Made by a program: the position numbers and the translations under genes
Shown here: positions 36,295 through 45,287 of the stretch, piece after piece
Numbering within the stretch: the stretch's first letter is position 1
Layout: every line of letters starts with the position of its first letter
From: Bdellovibrio bacteriovorus
GTDB lineage: Bacteria > Bdellovibrionota > Bdellovibrionia > Bdellovibrionales > Bdellovibrionaceae
Assembly: GCF_001592745.1 (NCBI RefSeq)
Contig: NZ_LUKD01000005.1
Span: forward strand, 124,001 to 188,000
Direction: 5' to 3'
DNA: 64,000 nt
The notes under the pieces: generated by a model
The model's database searches: none
Seen by the model: the letters and a program-made list of their open reading frames with translations, nothing else
What the model was told of the DNA's origin: nothing

Positions 36295-38244
36295 ATGCAG
36301 CCAGGATCTTCAAAGCCCGAAAATAAATTCTCTCCTCCTACAGATGTGAAGTCGGCTCTTGCCCAATTCAAAAAACCAAAGAAGGTTGTCGTCACGGCGG
36401 GGATGCCGTATGCCAACGGTCCTTTGCATCTTGGACACTTGGCGGGGGCGCACGTGCCCGCGGATATTTACGCTCGTTGGATGCGCATGTTGATTGGGGC
36501 CGAAAATGTTTTATTCGTTAACGGCAATGACGATCACGGCTCTACCAGTGAAGTTGCCGCGATTAAAGCAGGTAAAACGATTCGTGAATTTATCGATACA
36601 ATTCATGAGCAGCAAAAAGACACTCTTAAAAAATATTCTGTGCAGACAGATATTTTCACTGGGACTTCTCGGCCAGAAACTTATCCTTTGCACGAAGAGT
36701 ACTCGCAAGATTTCTTGCGCCGCCTTTTTAAGAACGGCTTGCTTGAAAAGCGCGTGACAAAGCAGTGGTATGATCCAAAAATGAATCGCTTTTTGCAAGA
36801 TCGTTTCGTTCGCGGAACATGTCCAAACTGTGGCAACACCGAAGCCTATTCGGACGAATGCGATGTGTGTGCAAGTTCCTTTGATCCCAGTCAGCTTAAA
36901 GATCCCCGCAGTCAGTTGAGTGATGCAAAGCCCGAGTTGAAGGACACGGCTCACTGGTGGTTGGACATGTGGAAAGTGGCAGATCCATTGAAAGCTTGGA
37001 TCGAGACTAAACAAAAATCCTGGCGTTCTGCTGTGGTGCAAGAAGTGATCAATACTGTTTTGATCGGCTGTCGTTTTGAAAATGTGCATGAACCAAAATA
37101 CAAAGAGATCAAAGATACTTTGCCGAAGCATAAATCTCGTTATGTTCCTGGGAAAAAAGTGGAATGTCTTTTTGATACGAAAGCAGATCTAGCAAAAGCC
37201 CAAGAGATCCTCGAAGCTGCGGGCATCCCTTCTTTTGTGACAGATAAGTGGGGTTATCGCCCCATCACTCGCGACGTCTCCTGGGGGATTCCGGTTCCTG
37301 CGGAGCTTGATCCTGACATGAAGGGAAAAACTCTTTATGTATGGCCGGATTCTTTGATTGCACCGATCGTGTTTACACAAGTTGCGTTGGAAAAATCCGG
37401 CAGAGGCAAGGATCTTTATAAAGAATTCTGGTGTGATCCTGAGGCGACAGTTGTTCAGTTCCTAGGACAAGACAACGTTTTCTTCTACGTGATTATGCAA
37501 GGATCTATGTGGCTGGGCCACAAAGATCAACCTCAAGAGTTGCCGAAGAAGGGCGACTTACAGATGACAGAAATCTTGAGCGTTTTCCATTTGATGGTGA
37601 ACGGCGAAAAGATGAGTAAGTCGAAGGGCAATTTCTACACTGGGGATCAGTTGTTAGAGATGGGCTATTCTCCAGATCAAATTCGTTATTTCTTAGCGAT
37701 GTTAAGCTTGCCAGTGAAGGCCTCGAATTTTGATTTCGAGCACTTTGCCGAAAGAAATAAATTCTTAGCAGGGCCGATGAACGCCGCCTTCGAAAAGCCG
37801 ATTTCTGCGTGCAATTCCAAATTCGACGGAAAAGTTCCGGAAGGTAAGTTGATCGGAAAAGCGGAAGCGGAAACATTGAAGCTGGTACAGCTTTATCTTC
37901 GCTCGATGCAAAAGGGAGACTACTCCACTTTGTTAGGCCAGATTGAGAACTACGCGCGTTTGATCAACTCGTTGTTCTCTCAGCACAAGCCTCATGATGA
38001 TCGTGCGGAAGAGACGGGAAGAAAAGACGCTCTTTTCACGTGCTTCTATGTTTTGAAGAACTTGATGATCATGCTGGCCCCTTTTGTTCCAGAAACGGTG
38101 AACGAGCTTCGTAAATCGCTCAACTTGCCAGAATCTGTTCTGCGCGCCGAAGAATTAGGGACAGGCATCCCGGCAGGTCACGCGATCAATGCCAAAGGGG
38201 TGTACTTCCCCGCCGTTGCCGAAGAATCTTCCGAGGCCACTTAA
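36295..38244 (+). CDS. metG: Methionyl-tRNA synthetase
   Basis: 649 residues from the ATG at 36295 (AGAGGT upstream). Charges initiator and elongator tRNA-Met. The class-I HIGH signature is HLGH in GPLHLGHLAGAH (about residue 45), KMSKS is at about residue 439 in GEKMSKSKG, and the four-Cys zinc knob is CPNCGN...CDVC (about 176-193). The C-terminus lacks the EMAP-II-like tRNA-binding/dimer domain, so it should be monomeric. It sits 3.4 kb from the initiator tRNA gene. A strong terminator at 38267-38299 ends the transcript. Confidence 0.96.
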   Translation: MQPGSSKPENKFSPPTDVKSALAQFKKPKKVVVTAGMPYANGPLHLGHLAGAHVPADIYARWMRMLIGAENVLFVNGNDDHGSTSEVAAIKAGKTIREFIDTIHEQQKDTLKKYSVQTDIFTGTSRPETYPLHEEYSQDFLRRLFKNGLLEKRVTKQWYDPKMNRFLQDRFVRGTCPNCGNTEAYSDECDVCASSFDPSQLKDPRSQLSDAKPELKDTAHWWLDMWKVADPLKAWIETKQKSWRSAVVQEVINTVLIGCRFENVHEPKYKEIKDTLPKHKSRYVPGKKVECLFDTKADLAKAQEILEAAGIPSFVTDKWGYRPITRDVSWGIPVPAELDPDMKGKTLYVWPDSLIAPIVFTQVALEKSGRGKDLYKEFWCDPEATVVQFLGQDNVFFYVIMQGSMWLGHKDQPQELPKKGDLQMTEILSVFHLMVNGEKMSKSKGNFYTGDQLLEMGYSPDQIRYFLAMLSLPVKASNFDFEHFAERNKFLAGPMNAAFEKPISACNSKFDGKVPEGKLIGKAEAETLKLVQLYLRSMQKGDYSTLLGQIENYARLINSLFSQHKPHDDRAEETGRKDALFTCFYVLKNLMIMLAPFVPETVNELRKSLNLPESVLRAEELGTGIPAGHAINAKGVYFPAVAEESSEAT

Positions 38245-38266
38245 TCTTTTCTGACCATATATTGGC

Positions 38267-38299
38267 AAAAAGACCTCCTACTTTTAGGAGGTCTTTTTT
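38267..38299 (+). terminator. Terminator of metG
   Basis: AAAAAGACCTCCTA pairs with TAGGAGGTCTTTTT around a CTTT loop. It forms a near-perfect stem with a T run, and may act in both directions for the small minus-strand gene that ends at 38327. Confidence 0.9.
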
Positions 38300-38326
38300 A
38301 TCTATCGACGATAATGATGAGTGGAA

Positions 38327-38521
38327 TCAGTGTTTGCCATCGGCTTCGCGCATTTTTCTTACGACTATTGCGATAGTCTGCGCATCGACCCGCGCTTTTT
38401 TCATAAGGCGTACGGCTTCTTGGGTGTCATCGGAGTCAATAGCCTCAAAGAATTCATCTAGTTTATTAATAGAAGCCATTTGCTCTAAAACCAACGTTCC
38501 TTCAAAGTCACGTTCATCCAT
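38327..38521 (-). CDS. Small unknown protein
   Basis: 64 residues, strongly acidic at the N-terminus (MDERDFEGTLVLEQM) and helical (SDDTQEAVRLMKKARVDAQTI). The strong AGAGGTTGAT before the ATG supports a real gene. No family recognised. It ends near the metG terminator. Confidence 0.65.
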   Translation of the reverse strand: MDERDFEGTLVLEQMASINKLDEFFEAIDSDDTQEAVRLMKKARVDAQTIAIVVRKMREADGKH

Positions 38522-38646
38522 ATCAACCTCTTGTCTCTATTAAACTTGAGCTTCCTAGGAAATTCAACTGAACCAGGGGATCAGGACCGCTTTCAGCCAG
38601 TGTCATTGTCCAAAGCAGTCTATCTTTTGTTTAAAAAGGAGATGGA

Positions 38647-39417
38647 ATGAAATCACTCAACGGTAAAATCGCATTGGTCACCGGTGGCAGCCGCGGTATT
38701 GGAAAAGCTATTTCTTTGCGGCTTGCTTCGGAAGGAGCTTTTGTCATTGTTCATTATGGAAGTAATAAAGTCGAGGCTGAACAAACTTTAAAAGAAATCC
38801 AGCAAAAGGGCGGTGATGGCGTTTTGGTTTCTGCTGACTTTAAAAAATCAGAGGCGGTCGAAAACCTGTTTTCCCAGATAGACAAGGTTGTTGTTCGCGA
38901 GAGCGAAGTCTATCTCGATATTTTAGTGAACAATGCGGGGATCGGAATGATCCAAGATTTTGAAACGACTTCTGAGATGCAACTCGATGCTTTGCACGCC
39001 ATCAATATCAAATCTCCGTTTCTTGTAGCGCAAAAAGCCTGTCAAAGGATGAAGCGTGGAGGACGCATCATCAACATCACCTCCATTGTCACTCGTATGG
39101 CCAGTTCTTCAGTAGGCGCTTACTCGATGACGAAGGGGGCGGTGGATGTACTGACATTATTTCTGGCGAAAAAATTAGGACCTCAGCAAATCACGGTGAA
39201 CTCCGTAGCTCCGGGGGTGATTAATACAGAAATGAACGCCGAGGCCTTAGGTCACCCTGAAAGTCGTAAGTTCATGGAGTCTTTATCAGCGTTAGGCAGA
39301 GTCGGGGAGCCTCAAGATATCGCGGATGTCGTAGCTTTCGTAGCTTCGGAGGAAGCTCGATGGATATCTGGACAGCGAATTGAAGCTTCGGGAGGATCTT
39401 TTTTAGGAATTTCGTAA
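38647..39417 (+). CDS. Short-chain dehydrogenase/reductase (FabG-like)
   Basis: 256 residues of classical SDR. NAD(P)-binding TGGSRGIG (about residues 12-19), NNAGIG (about 98-103), a catalytic Ser in NITSIV (about 145-150), and YSMTK (about 159-163). Sequence context resembles 3-oxoacyl-ACP reductases but the substrate is unknown. The ATG at 38647 follows AAGGAG. It precedes the PadR-regulated operon but is separated by 136 nt with an operator-like region. Confidence 0.9.
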   Translation: MKSLNGKIALVTGGSRGIGKAISLRLASEGAFVIVHYGSNKVEAEQTLKEIQQKGGDGVLVSADFKKSEAVENLFSQIDKVVVRESEVYLDILVNNAGIGMIQDFETTSEMQLDALHAINIKSPFLVAQKACQRMKRGGRIINITSIVTRMASSSVGAYSMTKGAVDVLTLFLAKKLGPQQITVNSVAPGVINTEMNAEALGHPESRKFMESLSALGRVGEPQDIADVVAFVASEEARWISGQRIEASGGSFLGIS

Positions 39418-39474
39418 TAACAAAAGTTCAATCAAATCCATGACTTAAGAATTTAATGAAAACCTCCTTGCTAT

Positions 39475-39514
39475 TTCGATATATCGGATTTATATTTTAA
39501 TTCGATATATCGAA
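39475..39514. promoter_or_regulatory. Twin palindromic operator of the PadR operon
   Basis: TTCGATATATCGGA (39475-39488) and the perfect palindrome TTCGATATATCGAA (39501-39514), 26 bp centre to centre, bracket a TTTATATTTTAA spacer that could hold a -10 element. The arrangement just upstream of padR fits autoregulation by a dimeric repressor. Confidence 0.7.
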
Positions 39515-39553
39515 AGATATTACGTAATCCAGACGCAATTCAAGGAGGTCCTT

Positions 39554-40156
39554 ATGCGCGGACATGGTAAAGGCGGTTTTCGCTTCGGTCGACACTCTCA
39601 TTCCCACCATCAACATCATCCACATCACCATCACGGTATGGAAGAAAAGATGGGAAGGCTCTTAGGGCACGGAGATCTTCGCTATGTGATCCTGTCTCTC
39701 TTAGAAGAAAAGCCAAGGCATGGTTATGAAATTATCAAAGCTTTAGAAGAGCTTTCGTCGGGTGCTTATTCTCCCAGTCCAGGTTCCATCTATCCGACAC
39801 TGACTTTTCTGGAAGAAGGCGGATTTGCAACCGCAACGACAGAGCAAAATAAAAAACTTTATACGATCACCGCAGAAGGAAAAATTCTTCTAGAGGAAAA
39901 TCGTGATTTCTTAAATATGATTCTTCAGCGATTTGAAATGGTCGGGGAAAGAATGTCTCGTCTCAAGCACTGGATAGGGCGCGATGAAGTTGAAGAGATT
40001 GCCAAAGCAAAATCAGAACGCTCTTCGATTCGCGGTTCTATGCACCGTTTGAAGGCCGAACTATTCTCATTTACTGAAGCAACAAAAGAGCAAAAGCAAA
40101 AAGTGGCTGACGTTATTGATCGCGCTGTGGAAGAGATTAGAAAAATCAAAGGATAG
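39554..40156 (+). CDS. PadR family transcriptional regulator with His-rich N-terminus
   Basis: 200 residues. The first 30 include a His-rich segment (HSHSHHQHHPHHHHG) that may bind a transition metal. It is followed by a winged-helix PadR domain (about 40-115) with LEEKPRHGYEIIKALEELS and YSPSPGSIYPTLTFLEE, then a helical C-terminal region for dimerisation. The ATG at 39554 has GGAGG upstream. The next gene encodes a siderophore-interacting flavoprotein, so iron or another metal may be the signal. The operator is described separately. Confidence 0.92.
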   Translation: MRGHGKGGFRFGRHSHSHHQHHPHHHHGMEEKMGRLLGHGDLRYVILSLLEEKPRHGYEIIKALEELSSGAYSPSPGSIYPTLTFLEEGGFATATTEQNKKLYTITAEGKILLEENRDFLNMILQRFEMVGERMSRLKHWIGRDEVEEIAKAKSERSSIRGSMHRLKAELFSFTEATKEQKQKVADVIDRAVEEIRKIKG

Positions 40157-40159
40157 CGT

Positions 40160-40948
40160 ATGTCATCAAATGAAAGAGAATTGAAAACAGTCATGCATCC
40201 CGTGAAGATGCGCACTCTGAAGGTTAAAAATATTCAGCAGATTGCACCTCATTTGAAACGAATTACTTTTTCCGGTGAAGAGCTTGCTGACTTCACATCT
40301 TTATCTCCCGACGATCATGTGAAAGTATTTTTCCCTTATCCGGGCGAAGAAACTCCGGTATTGCCAGTTATGACGCCGGAGGGACTCAAAGTTCCTGAAG
40401 GCAGTCGACCCGCCATCATGCGCGACTACACTCCTCGCCGCTATGATAGCGAGGCAAAAGAATTAGATATTGAATTCTTTCTGCACGGAAGTGGCCCGGG
40501 ATCCCAATGGGCGGAACAGGCTCGTATCGGGCAAACTCTGACGGTGGGCGGCCCTAGGGGTTCTAAGATTGTTCCGTATAATTTTGATTGGTACCTGATG
40601 ATTGGTGATGAGTCGGCAATTCCATCGTTTGCCCGTCGATTGCAAGAGTTGCCGAAGAATTCTAGATCTTTACTTATCGTTGAGGTGGAAAACGAGTCAG
40701 ACAAAATAGATTTCGTTCATGAAGGTCTGGTAGAAGTCTTCTGGATTTTCAGAAAAGGAGACGCTCCTGGAAAAAGCGAACGCTTAAAGACACAGTTGGA
40801 AAGAATGAGGTTTCCAGTCGGGGACTACTTTGCTTGGGTGGCTTTAGAAAAATCTTGCGCCTTTGAATTGAAAGAGTTTCTTCTTCATATAAAAGGCGCT
40901 CAAGAGGAATGGATCAAAGCGACGGGCTATTGGAAAATCTTATTATAA
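40160..40948 (+). CDS. Siderophore-interacting protein (ViuB/YqjH-like ferric reductase)
   Basis: 262 residues. FAD-binding SIP domain with MRDYTPRRYD (about residues 78-87, the R-x-Y-T-x-R flavin signature), then IEFFLHGSGPGSQWA and a NAD(P)H-binding C-terminal part (LMIGDESAIPS). SIP enzymes reduce ferric siderophores to release iron in the cytoplasm. It starts 4 nt after padR, so the pair is an operon under the palindromic operator. The adjacent gene context suggests an iron-response system. Confidence 0.92.
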   Translation: MSSNERELKTVMHPVKMRTLKVKNIQQIAPHLKRITFSGEELADFTSLSPDDHVKVFFPYPGEETPVLPVMTPEGLKVPEGSRPAIMRDYTPRRYDSEAKELDIEFFLHGSGPGSQWAEQARIGQTLTVGGPRGSKIVPYNFDWYLMIGDESAIPSFARRLQELPKNSRSLLIVEVENESDKIDFVHEGLVEVFWIFRKGDAPGKSERLKTQLERMRFPVGDYFAWVALEKSCAFELKEFLLHIKGAQEEWIKATGYWKILL

Positions 40949-40962
40949 CTATAGTTCTGCAA

Positions 40963-41376
40963 TCAGTTCGAATTATCGGTTTGATTCCAGTAAGCTATAA
41001 TTCCTTGCACCGTATACTGCGGTTGTGGTGTGGAACCGCTTGAAAGGTCCGCGTACAAATATACTTTAGAAGTGTCTTGCACTAGCGTGAATCGTCCACG
41101 GATATATTCGCCGCCATTTTGTGTAATACTGATTTCCAAGGGGCGCTGATCTTGAATAAATGCATGTGTAACGACTTCACGTGTTCTTGAATTAAGAATT
41201 TGAATTTCTACAGCAAGGTCTGGACCGTTAAACTGCCTAGAGGTGATTTGATAGTTTCCTAGGACATAAGCTTGAACAGAAGAAGTTCGTGGAGTCTCAT
41301 GTAAAAGCTCTGAGGCTTCAGCTTGTACAGATGAAATAGTTAAAAAAGAAAGCACAGTTAATAGAATTGATTTCAT
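40963..41376 (-). CDS. Secreted protein of unknown function
   Basis: 137 residues from the ATG at 41376 (AAGGTGG upstream); a longer form from 41487 overlaps trhO and is unsupported. N-terminal signal peptide (ILLTVLSFLTISSVQA, about 3-19). The mature part is beta-rich (VQAYVLGNYQITSRQF, then YIRGRFTLVQDTSKVYLYAD). No family recognised. It lies after the trhO terminator in the same direction. Confidence 0.7.
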   Translation of the reverse strand: MKSILLTVLSFLTISSVQAEASELLHETPRTSSVQAYVLGNYQITSRQFNGPDLAVEIQILNSRTREVVTHAFIQDQRPLEISITQNGGEYIRGRFTLVQDTSKVYLYADLSSGSTPQPQYTVQGIIAYWNQTDNSN

Positions 41377-41417
41377 AGGAAACCACCTTTCAATGCAGCT
41401 ATAATACAAGAAAAAGA

Positions 41418-41455
41418 ATAAAAAAAATAGAGGGTGCCGGAAACCCGGCAGACCC
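41418..41455 (-). terminator. Intrinsic terminator after trhO
   Basis: On the minus strand: GGGTCTGCCGG with CCGGCACCC around a GTTT loop, then TCTATTTTTTTT. It begins one base after the trhO stop. Confidence 0.85.
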
Positions 41456-42493
41456 CTAGTTCTTATCGCTGACGGTGACAGATTCACCCTTGGCGTTTAC
41501 CGTCACAACCTTCGTTTTAGAGACACGGATAGTTGGAATCTCGTCGGCCCCTTCGGCTTTTAATTTTTCAATTTCAAAAGGTACGATTTGTTTTGGACCT
41601 TTTTTGCCAGGGTGAAGTTTGTATTGGTGAGCGCAGTTTTTAGAGCAGGTGTCTTTTTTAAATTCGACTTCTGCGCAATCCACGCAAATAAGCTCTTCGG
41701 AATCACAGCGTTTGCATTCAATCTTGATTTCAGAAGGTTGACCGCAGTGAGGGCAAAGACCGTACTTTGTCGATGGCTGAAGGTTTTGATCTAAAGCCAC
41801 GCGGTGATCGAAAACAAAACATTCGCCTTCGAATTGATCGTTCGGATATTCCTTCATGTAGTTGATGATGCCGCCTTCCAATTGGAAAACATTGTCATAA
41901 CCTTGCTTTTGAAGTTCTAAAATTCCTTTTTCACAGCGGATACCACCGGTGCAAAAGATCAGCATCTTTTTATCTTTAGGAATACCTTGTTCTTCAATGT
42001 ACTGAGGGAAATCCGTGAACTTTTCAATATCTGGATTCAAAGCCCCTTTGAAAGTTCCAATCTTATACTCGTACCAATTGCGAGTATCGATCATCACAAA
42101 ATCTTTTTCTTCCTTCATAACTTGATTCCACTCTGCGGGAGTCAAATGATGATTCTTTCCCTCTGGAGGCATCACTTCTGGAATGCCGGTTGTCACGATC
42201 TCTTCACGGATTTTTACTTTGAATCGGCGGAAAGGAGCTTTGTGTGACTCGGAATCTTTAAAGAACAATTGCGGCGCATTGAAGTATTCACGAATGAACT
42301 GCTTCCAAGCTTCAAAAGATTCGACAGAGCTTGCAGAAATTGTAGAGTTAAAGCCCTCAGTGCCTAAAATCACTAAGCCCTTAACGTTCAGCTCATCAGC
42401 TTTGTTTTCGAGATCTTTTTGTACAGCGGGAACATCAGAAAGTTTTAAAAACTTATAGAAAGTCGTAACATAATGCTTCGACATAGCAGTCAT
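41456..42493 (-). CDS. trhO: tRNA uridine(34) hydroxylase (TrhO, YceA)
   Basis: 345 residues. TrhO makes 5-hydroxyuridine at the wobble base using O2. The N-terminal region starts MTAMSKHYVTTFYKFLKL, a rhodanese domain follows with the active-site Cys in IFCTGGIRCEKG (about residue 160), and the C-terminus has zinc-type Cys pairs (LCPHCGQ, ECKRC, CVDC, CSKNC). The ATG at 42493 follows GAGGTGA, so this start is favoured over the ATG three codons later. A terminator follows directly. Confidence 0.93.
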   Translation of the reverse strand: MTAMSKHYVTTFYKFLKLSDVPAVQKDLENKADELNVKGLVILGTEGFNSTISASSVESFEAWKQFIREYFNAPQLFFKDSESHKAPFRRFKVKIREEIVTTGIPEVMPPEGKNHHLTPAEWNQVMKEEKDFVMIDTRNWYEYKIGTFKGALNPDIEKFTDFPQYIEEQGIPKDKKMLIFCTGGIRCEKGILELQKQGYDNVFQLEGGIINYMKEYPNDQFEGECFVFDHRVALDQNLQPSTKYGLCPHCGQPSEIKIECKRCDSEELICVDCAEVEFKKDTCSKNCAHQYKLHPGKKGPKQIVPFEIEKLKAEGADEIPTIRVSKTKVVTVNAKGESVTVSDKN

Positions 42494-42750
42494 AATTTCA
42501 CCTCAATTGTCCTAAAAGGGCTCCAAACCCATCGGAGTTGTAGTTCAACGAGGTTATAAGGGAAAAGTGTTGGAATGCGCAAGGGGTGGAGGCTCAAAAC
42601 CTTTAAAATCCACCCAGATTTGAATGAAATTCCTAAAATTGGCTGTTTTCCCAAAAAATCCTCGAAATGCTTCATGGTGGCGCTGCGCTAAATGCTTGTA
42701 ACCTAAAGCTTTTACTCGTAAAAATGAGTCTTTTAGACAGGATGCTTTCT

Positions 42751-44358
42751 ATGTTAGCCACACCTCAGGTTCAAAAAGAAATTCAACGCCGCCGCACGTT
42801 TGCGATCATCTCGCATCCCGATGCTGGTAAGACAACGTTGACCGAAAAACTTCTCTATCACGGTGGAGTCATCCATGAAACAGGTGAGGTGAAGGGAAAA
42901 CAAGGAACCAAAGCGGTGACATCCGACTGGATGGCCATGGAAAGAGAAAAAGGGATCTCAATCACGTCTTCAGTGATGACCTTTGATTACAATTCGTTGC
43001 GAGTGAACTTGCTGGATACTCCGGGCCATAAAGACTTCTCTGAAGATACGTATCGCGTTTTGATGGCGGTGGATTCAGCCTGCATGCTGATCGACGTGGC
43101 AAAGGGTGTGGAAGAACGTACTAAAAAGCTTTACGAGGTTTGTCGTCTTCGTAAAATTCCTATTTTTACTTTCGTTAACAAGTTGGACCGTGAAGGTAAA
43201 GATCCTCTGACTCTCATCGACGAAGTTGAAAAAACATTGAACATGCAATGTTACCCGGTGACCTGGCCCTTGGGGATCGGTCAACGTTTCCGCGGGATCT
43301 ATAATCGCCTGACAAAGGAAATCTGGGTTTACGATCAACGTCGTGAAGAAGTGGAAGACTACAAAATCATTCCATTTGAAAAAGGCAAAGACGATCAAAT
43401 TCTTTATGACTATCTTGATAAAGAGTCTGCAGACCAAGTGATTGACGAGTTGGAACTGATCGAAGGGGCACTTCCACCCTTTGACGTGAATGAGTTTTTA
43501 AATGGAACGATTTCTCCGGTGACTTTCGGTTCTGCAAAACAGAACTTCGGGGTGGATACATTCCTGCAGTTCTTCACAAAGTACGCTCCGGGCCCTCAAC
43601 CTCGTCACACAAAAGACGATAAAGAGATGGACCCTTGTGATGCGAACTTCACGGGGTTCGTATTTAAAATTCAAGCCAATATGGATAAGCGTCACCGTGA
43701 CCGCATCGCCTTCATTCGTATTTGCTCCGGTAAGTTTGAGCGTGGCATGAAAGTAAAGCACTCTCGTCATGACAAGGAGCTGCGCCTTTCTTATGCCAGC
43801 CAATTTATCGCGGCAGACAAAGAGACTGTGGACGACGCTTATGCTGGTGATATCGTCGGTGTTGGTGACACTGGAAACTTCGCCATTGGTGACTGCGTGT
43901 ATGCCTCCGGAAAAGTTCACTTCGAGGACATTCCAAAGTTTGCTCCCGAGCTGTTCGGTCGTCTTTCCGTGCGCGATGCCTTGAAACGTCAAAAGATGCA
44001 AGAGGCTTTGAATCATTTGTCTGAAGAAGGCGCCATCCAATTGTTCATTGATCCGTTGGTAGGTCCTCAAGATCCTATCATCGGTGCCGTCGGTGAACTT
44101 CAATTCGAAGTTCTGCTTCGTCGTTTACAGGATGAATACAATTTGGAAGTGAAGCTGAATCGTCTTCCTTACGGAGTCGCTCGCTGGCCAAGAACAGAGG
44201 ACGGAAAGCCCGTCGCTGAATTGAAAGGTGGCGCCAATATGTTCCGCGATCTTCAAGAAAATCCAGTGGTCCTTGTAAATCAGGAGTGGGATCTAAACTG
44301 GTTAAAGCGTGAAAACCCAAGCGTGGAATTCCACACCAGCATCACACGAGCACGTTAG
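42751..44358 (+). CDS. prfC: Peptide chain release factor 3
   Basis: 535 residues from the ATG at 42751, chosen because AGGA is 8 nt upstream and E. coli RF3 is 529; ATGs at 42724 and 42742 are possible. Translational GTPase that recycles RF1/RF2. G1 is SHPDAGKT, the switch region has KGISITSSVM, G3 is DTPGHKDF and G4 is NKLD; the domain II/III sequences are RF3-like (HLSEEGAIQLF, GAVGELQFEVL). The ABC transporter genes 11 nt downstream probably share the transcript. Confidence 0.95.
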   Translation: MLATPQVQKEIQRRRTFAIISHPDAGKTTLTEKLLYHGGVIHETGEVKGKQGTKAVTSDWMAMEREKGISITSSVMTFDYNSLRVNLLDTPGHKDFSEDTYRVLMAVDSACMLIDVAKGVEERTKKLYEVCRLRKIPIFTFVNKLDREGKDPLTLIDEVEKTLNMQCYPVTWPLGIGQRFRGIYNRLTKEIWVYDQRREEVEDYKIIPFEKGKDDQILYDYLDKESADQVIDELELIEGALPPFDVNEFLNGTISPVTFGSAKQNFGVDTFLQFFTKYAPGPQPRHTKDDKEMDPCDANFTGFVFKIQANMDKRHRDRIAFIRICSGKFERGMKVKHSRHDKELRLSYASQFIAADKETVDDAYAGDIVGVGDTGNFAIGDCVYASGKVHFEDIPKFAPELFGRLSVRDALKRQKMQEALNHLSEEGAIQLFIDPLVGPQDPIIGAVGELQFEVLLRRLQDEYNLEVKLNRLPYGVARWPRTEDGKPVAELKGGANMFRDLQENPVVLVNQEWDLNWLKRENPSVEFHTSITRAR

Positions 44359-44369
44359 GGGCAAGTCGC

Positions 44370-45287
44370 ATGAACCTACCTTTGGAAATTCAAGACCTGC
44401 GTAAACAATACGAAGGCGCAAAAACGGAAGCTGTCAAAGGAATCTCTTTCTCTGTCAAAGGGGGAGAGATCTTTGGCCTGTTGGGGCCTAACGGCGCAGG
44501 TAAAACCACAATCATTTCTACCATCACGACACTGGAGCAACCGTCCTCAGGATCTGTAAAAGTATTCGGTGTTGAAGTGGCCAAAGATCCGATGTTCACC
44601 AAAAAACAAATCGGCGTTGTTCATCAGGAAGTGATCAACTCGGGCTTTTTTGATGTTCAAGAAATTCTGGAGTTTCATTCCGGATACTACGGTCTTCGTA
44701 AAAACAAAGACCGTATCGATTTCGTCTTAAGCAAGCTGGCTCTTTATGAACACCGTCATAAAAAAGTGAAGCAGCTTTCAGGTGGTATGAAACGCCGTTT
44801 GATGATTGCCAAAGCGTTGGTTCACAATCCCAAACTTCTGCTTTTAGATGAACCGACTGCGGGAGTTGATATTCGTCTGCGCGAAGATCTTTGGAGATTC
44901 GTACAAGAACTGCGCAACGAAGGCATGTCCATTCTTCTGACAACGCATTACCTCGAAGAGGCCGAAGAACTTTGTGATCGTGTGGGAATTATCAACTTGG
45001 GCAGTCTGGTCGAGTTGGGAAATACCAAAGATATCATCCGCCAATACACGCACAAAAAGATTCGCCTGATATTAACTGAACACTATGAGGTGCGCTCGTC
45101 GTATTTGATGGAAGTGATCGGCAAAGAATTTCTTTTCGTAGTTCCCCAAAATAAAACATTGGGTGATTTCTTAAATGAAGTCCGTATTCCCGTGAACATC
45201 ATTCAAGATGTTAAAATTGAAGAAGGTGATCTTGAGGAAGCCTTCCTTAAACTTGTAAGTAAAAAAGAAGCGCAGGCCCTGCAATGA
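44370..45287 (+). CDS. ABC exporter ATP-binding protein
   Basis: 305 residues. Walker A GPNGAGKTT (about residues 40-48), the signature QLSGGMKRR, Walker B LLLDEPTAGVD and the switch His in LTTHYLEEAEE. The C-terminal 70 residues follow the DRA/NodI-like exporter pattern. It forms a pair with the permease gene, overlapping by 4 nt (ATGA at 45284-45287). Likely exports a lipid, drug or polysaccharide; the substrate is unknown. The SD AGGGG sits after the prfC stop. Confidence 0.93.
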   Translation: MNLPLEIQDLRKQYEGAKTEAVKGISFSVKGGEIFGLLGPNGAGKTTIISTITTLEQPSSGSVKVFGVEVAKDPMFTKKQIGVVHQEVINSGFFDVQEILEFHSGYYGLRKNKDRIDFVLSKLALYEHRHKKVKQLSGGMKRRLMIAKALVHNPKLLLLDEPTAGVDIRLREDLWRFVQELRNEGMSILLTTHYLEEAEELCDRVGIINLGSLVELGNTKDIIRQYTHKKIRLILTEHYEVRSSYLMEVIGKEFLFVVPQNKTLGDFLNEVRIPVNIIQDVKIEEGDLEEAFLKLVSKKEAQALQ

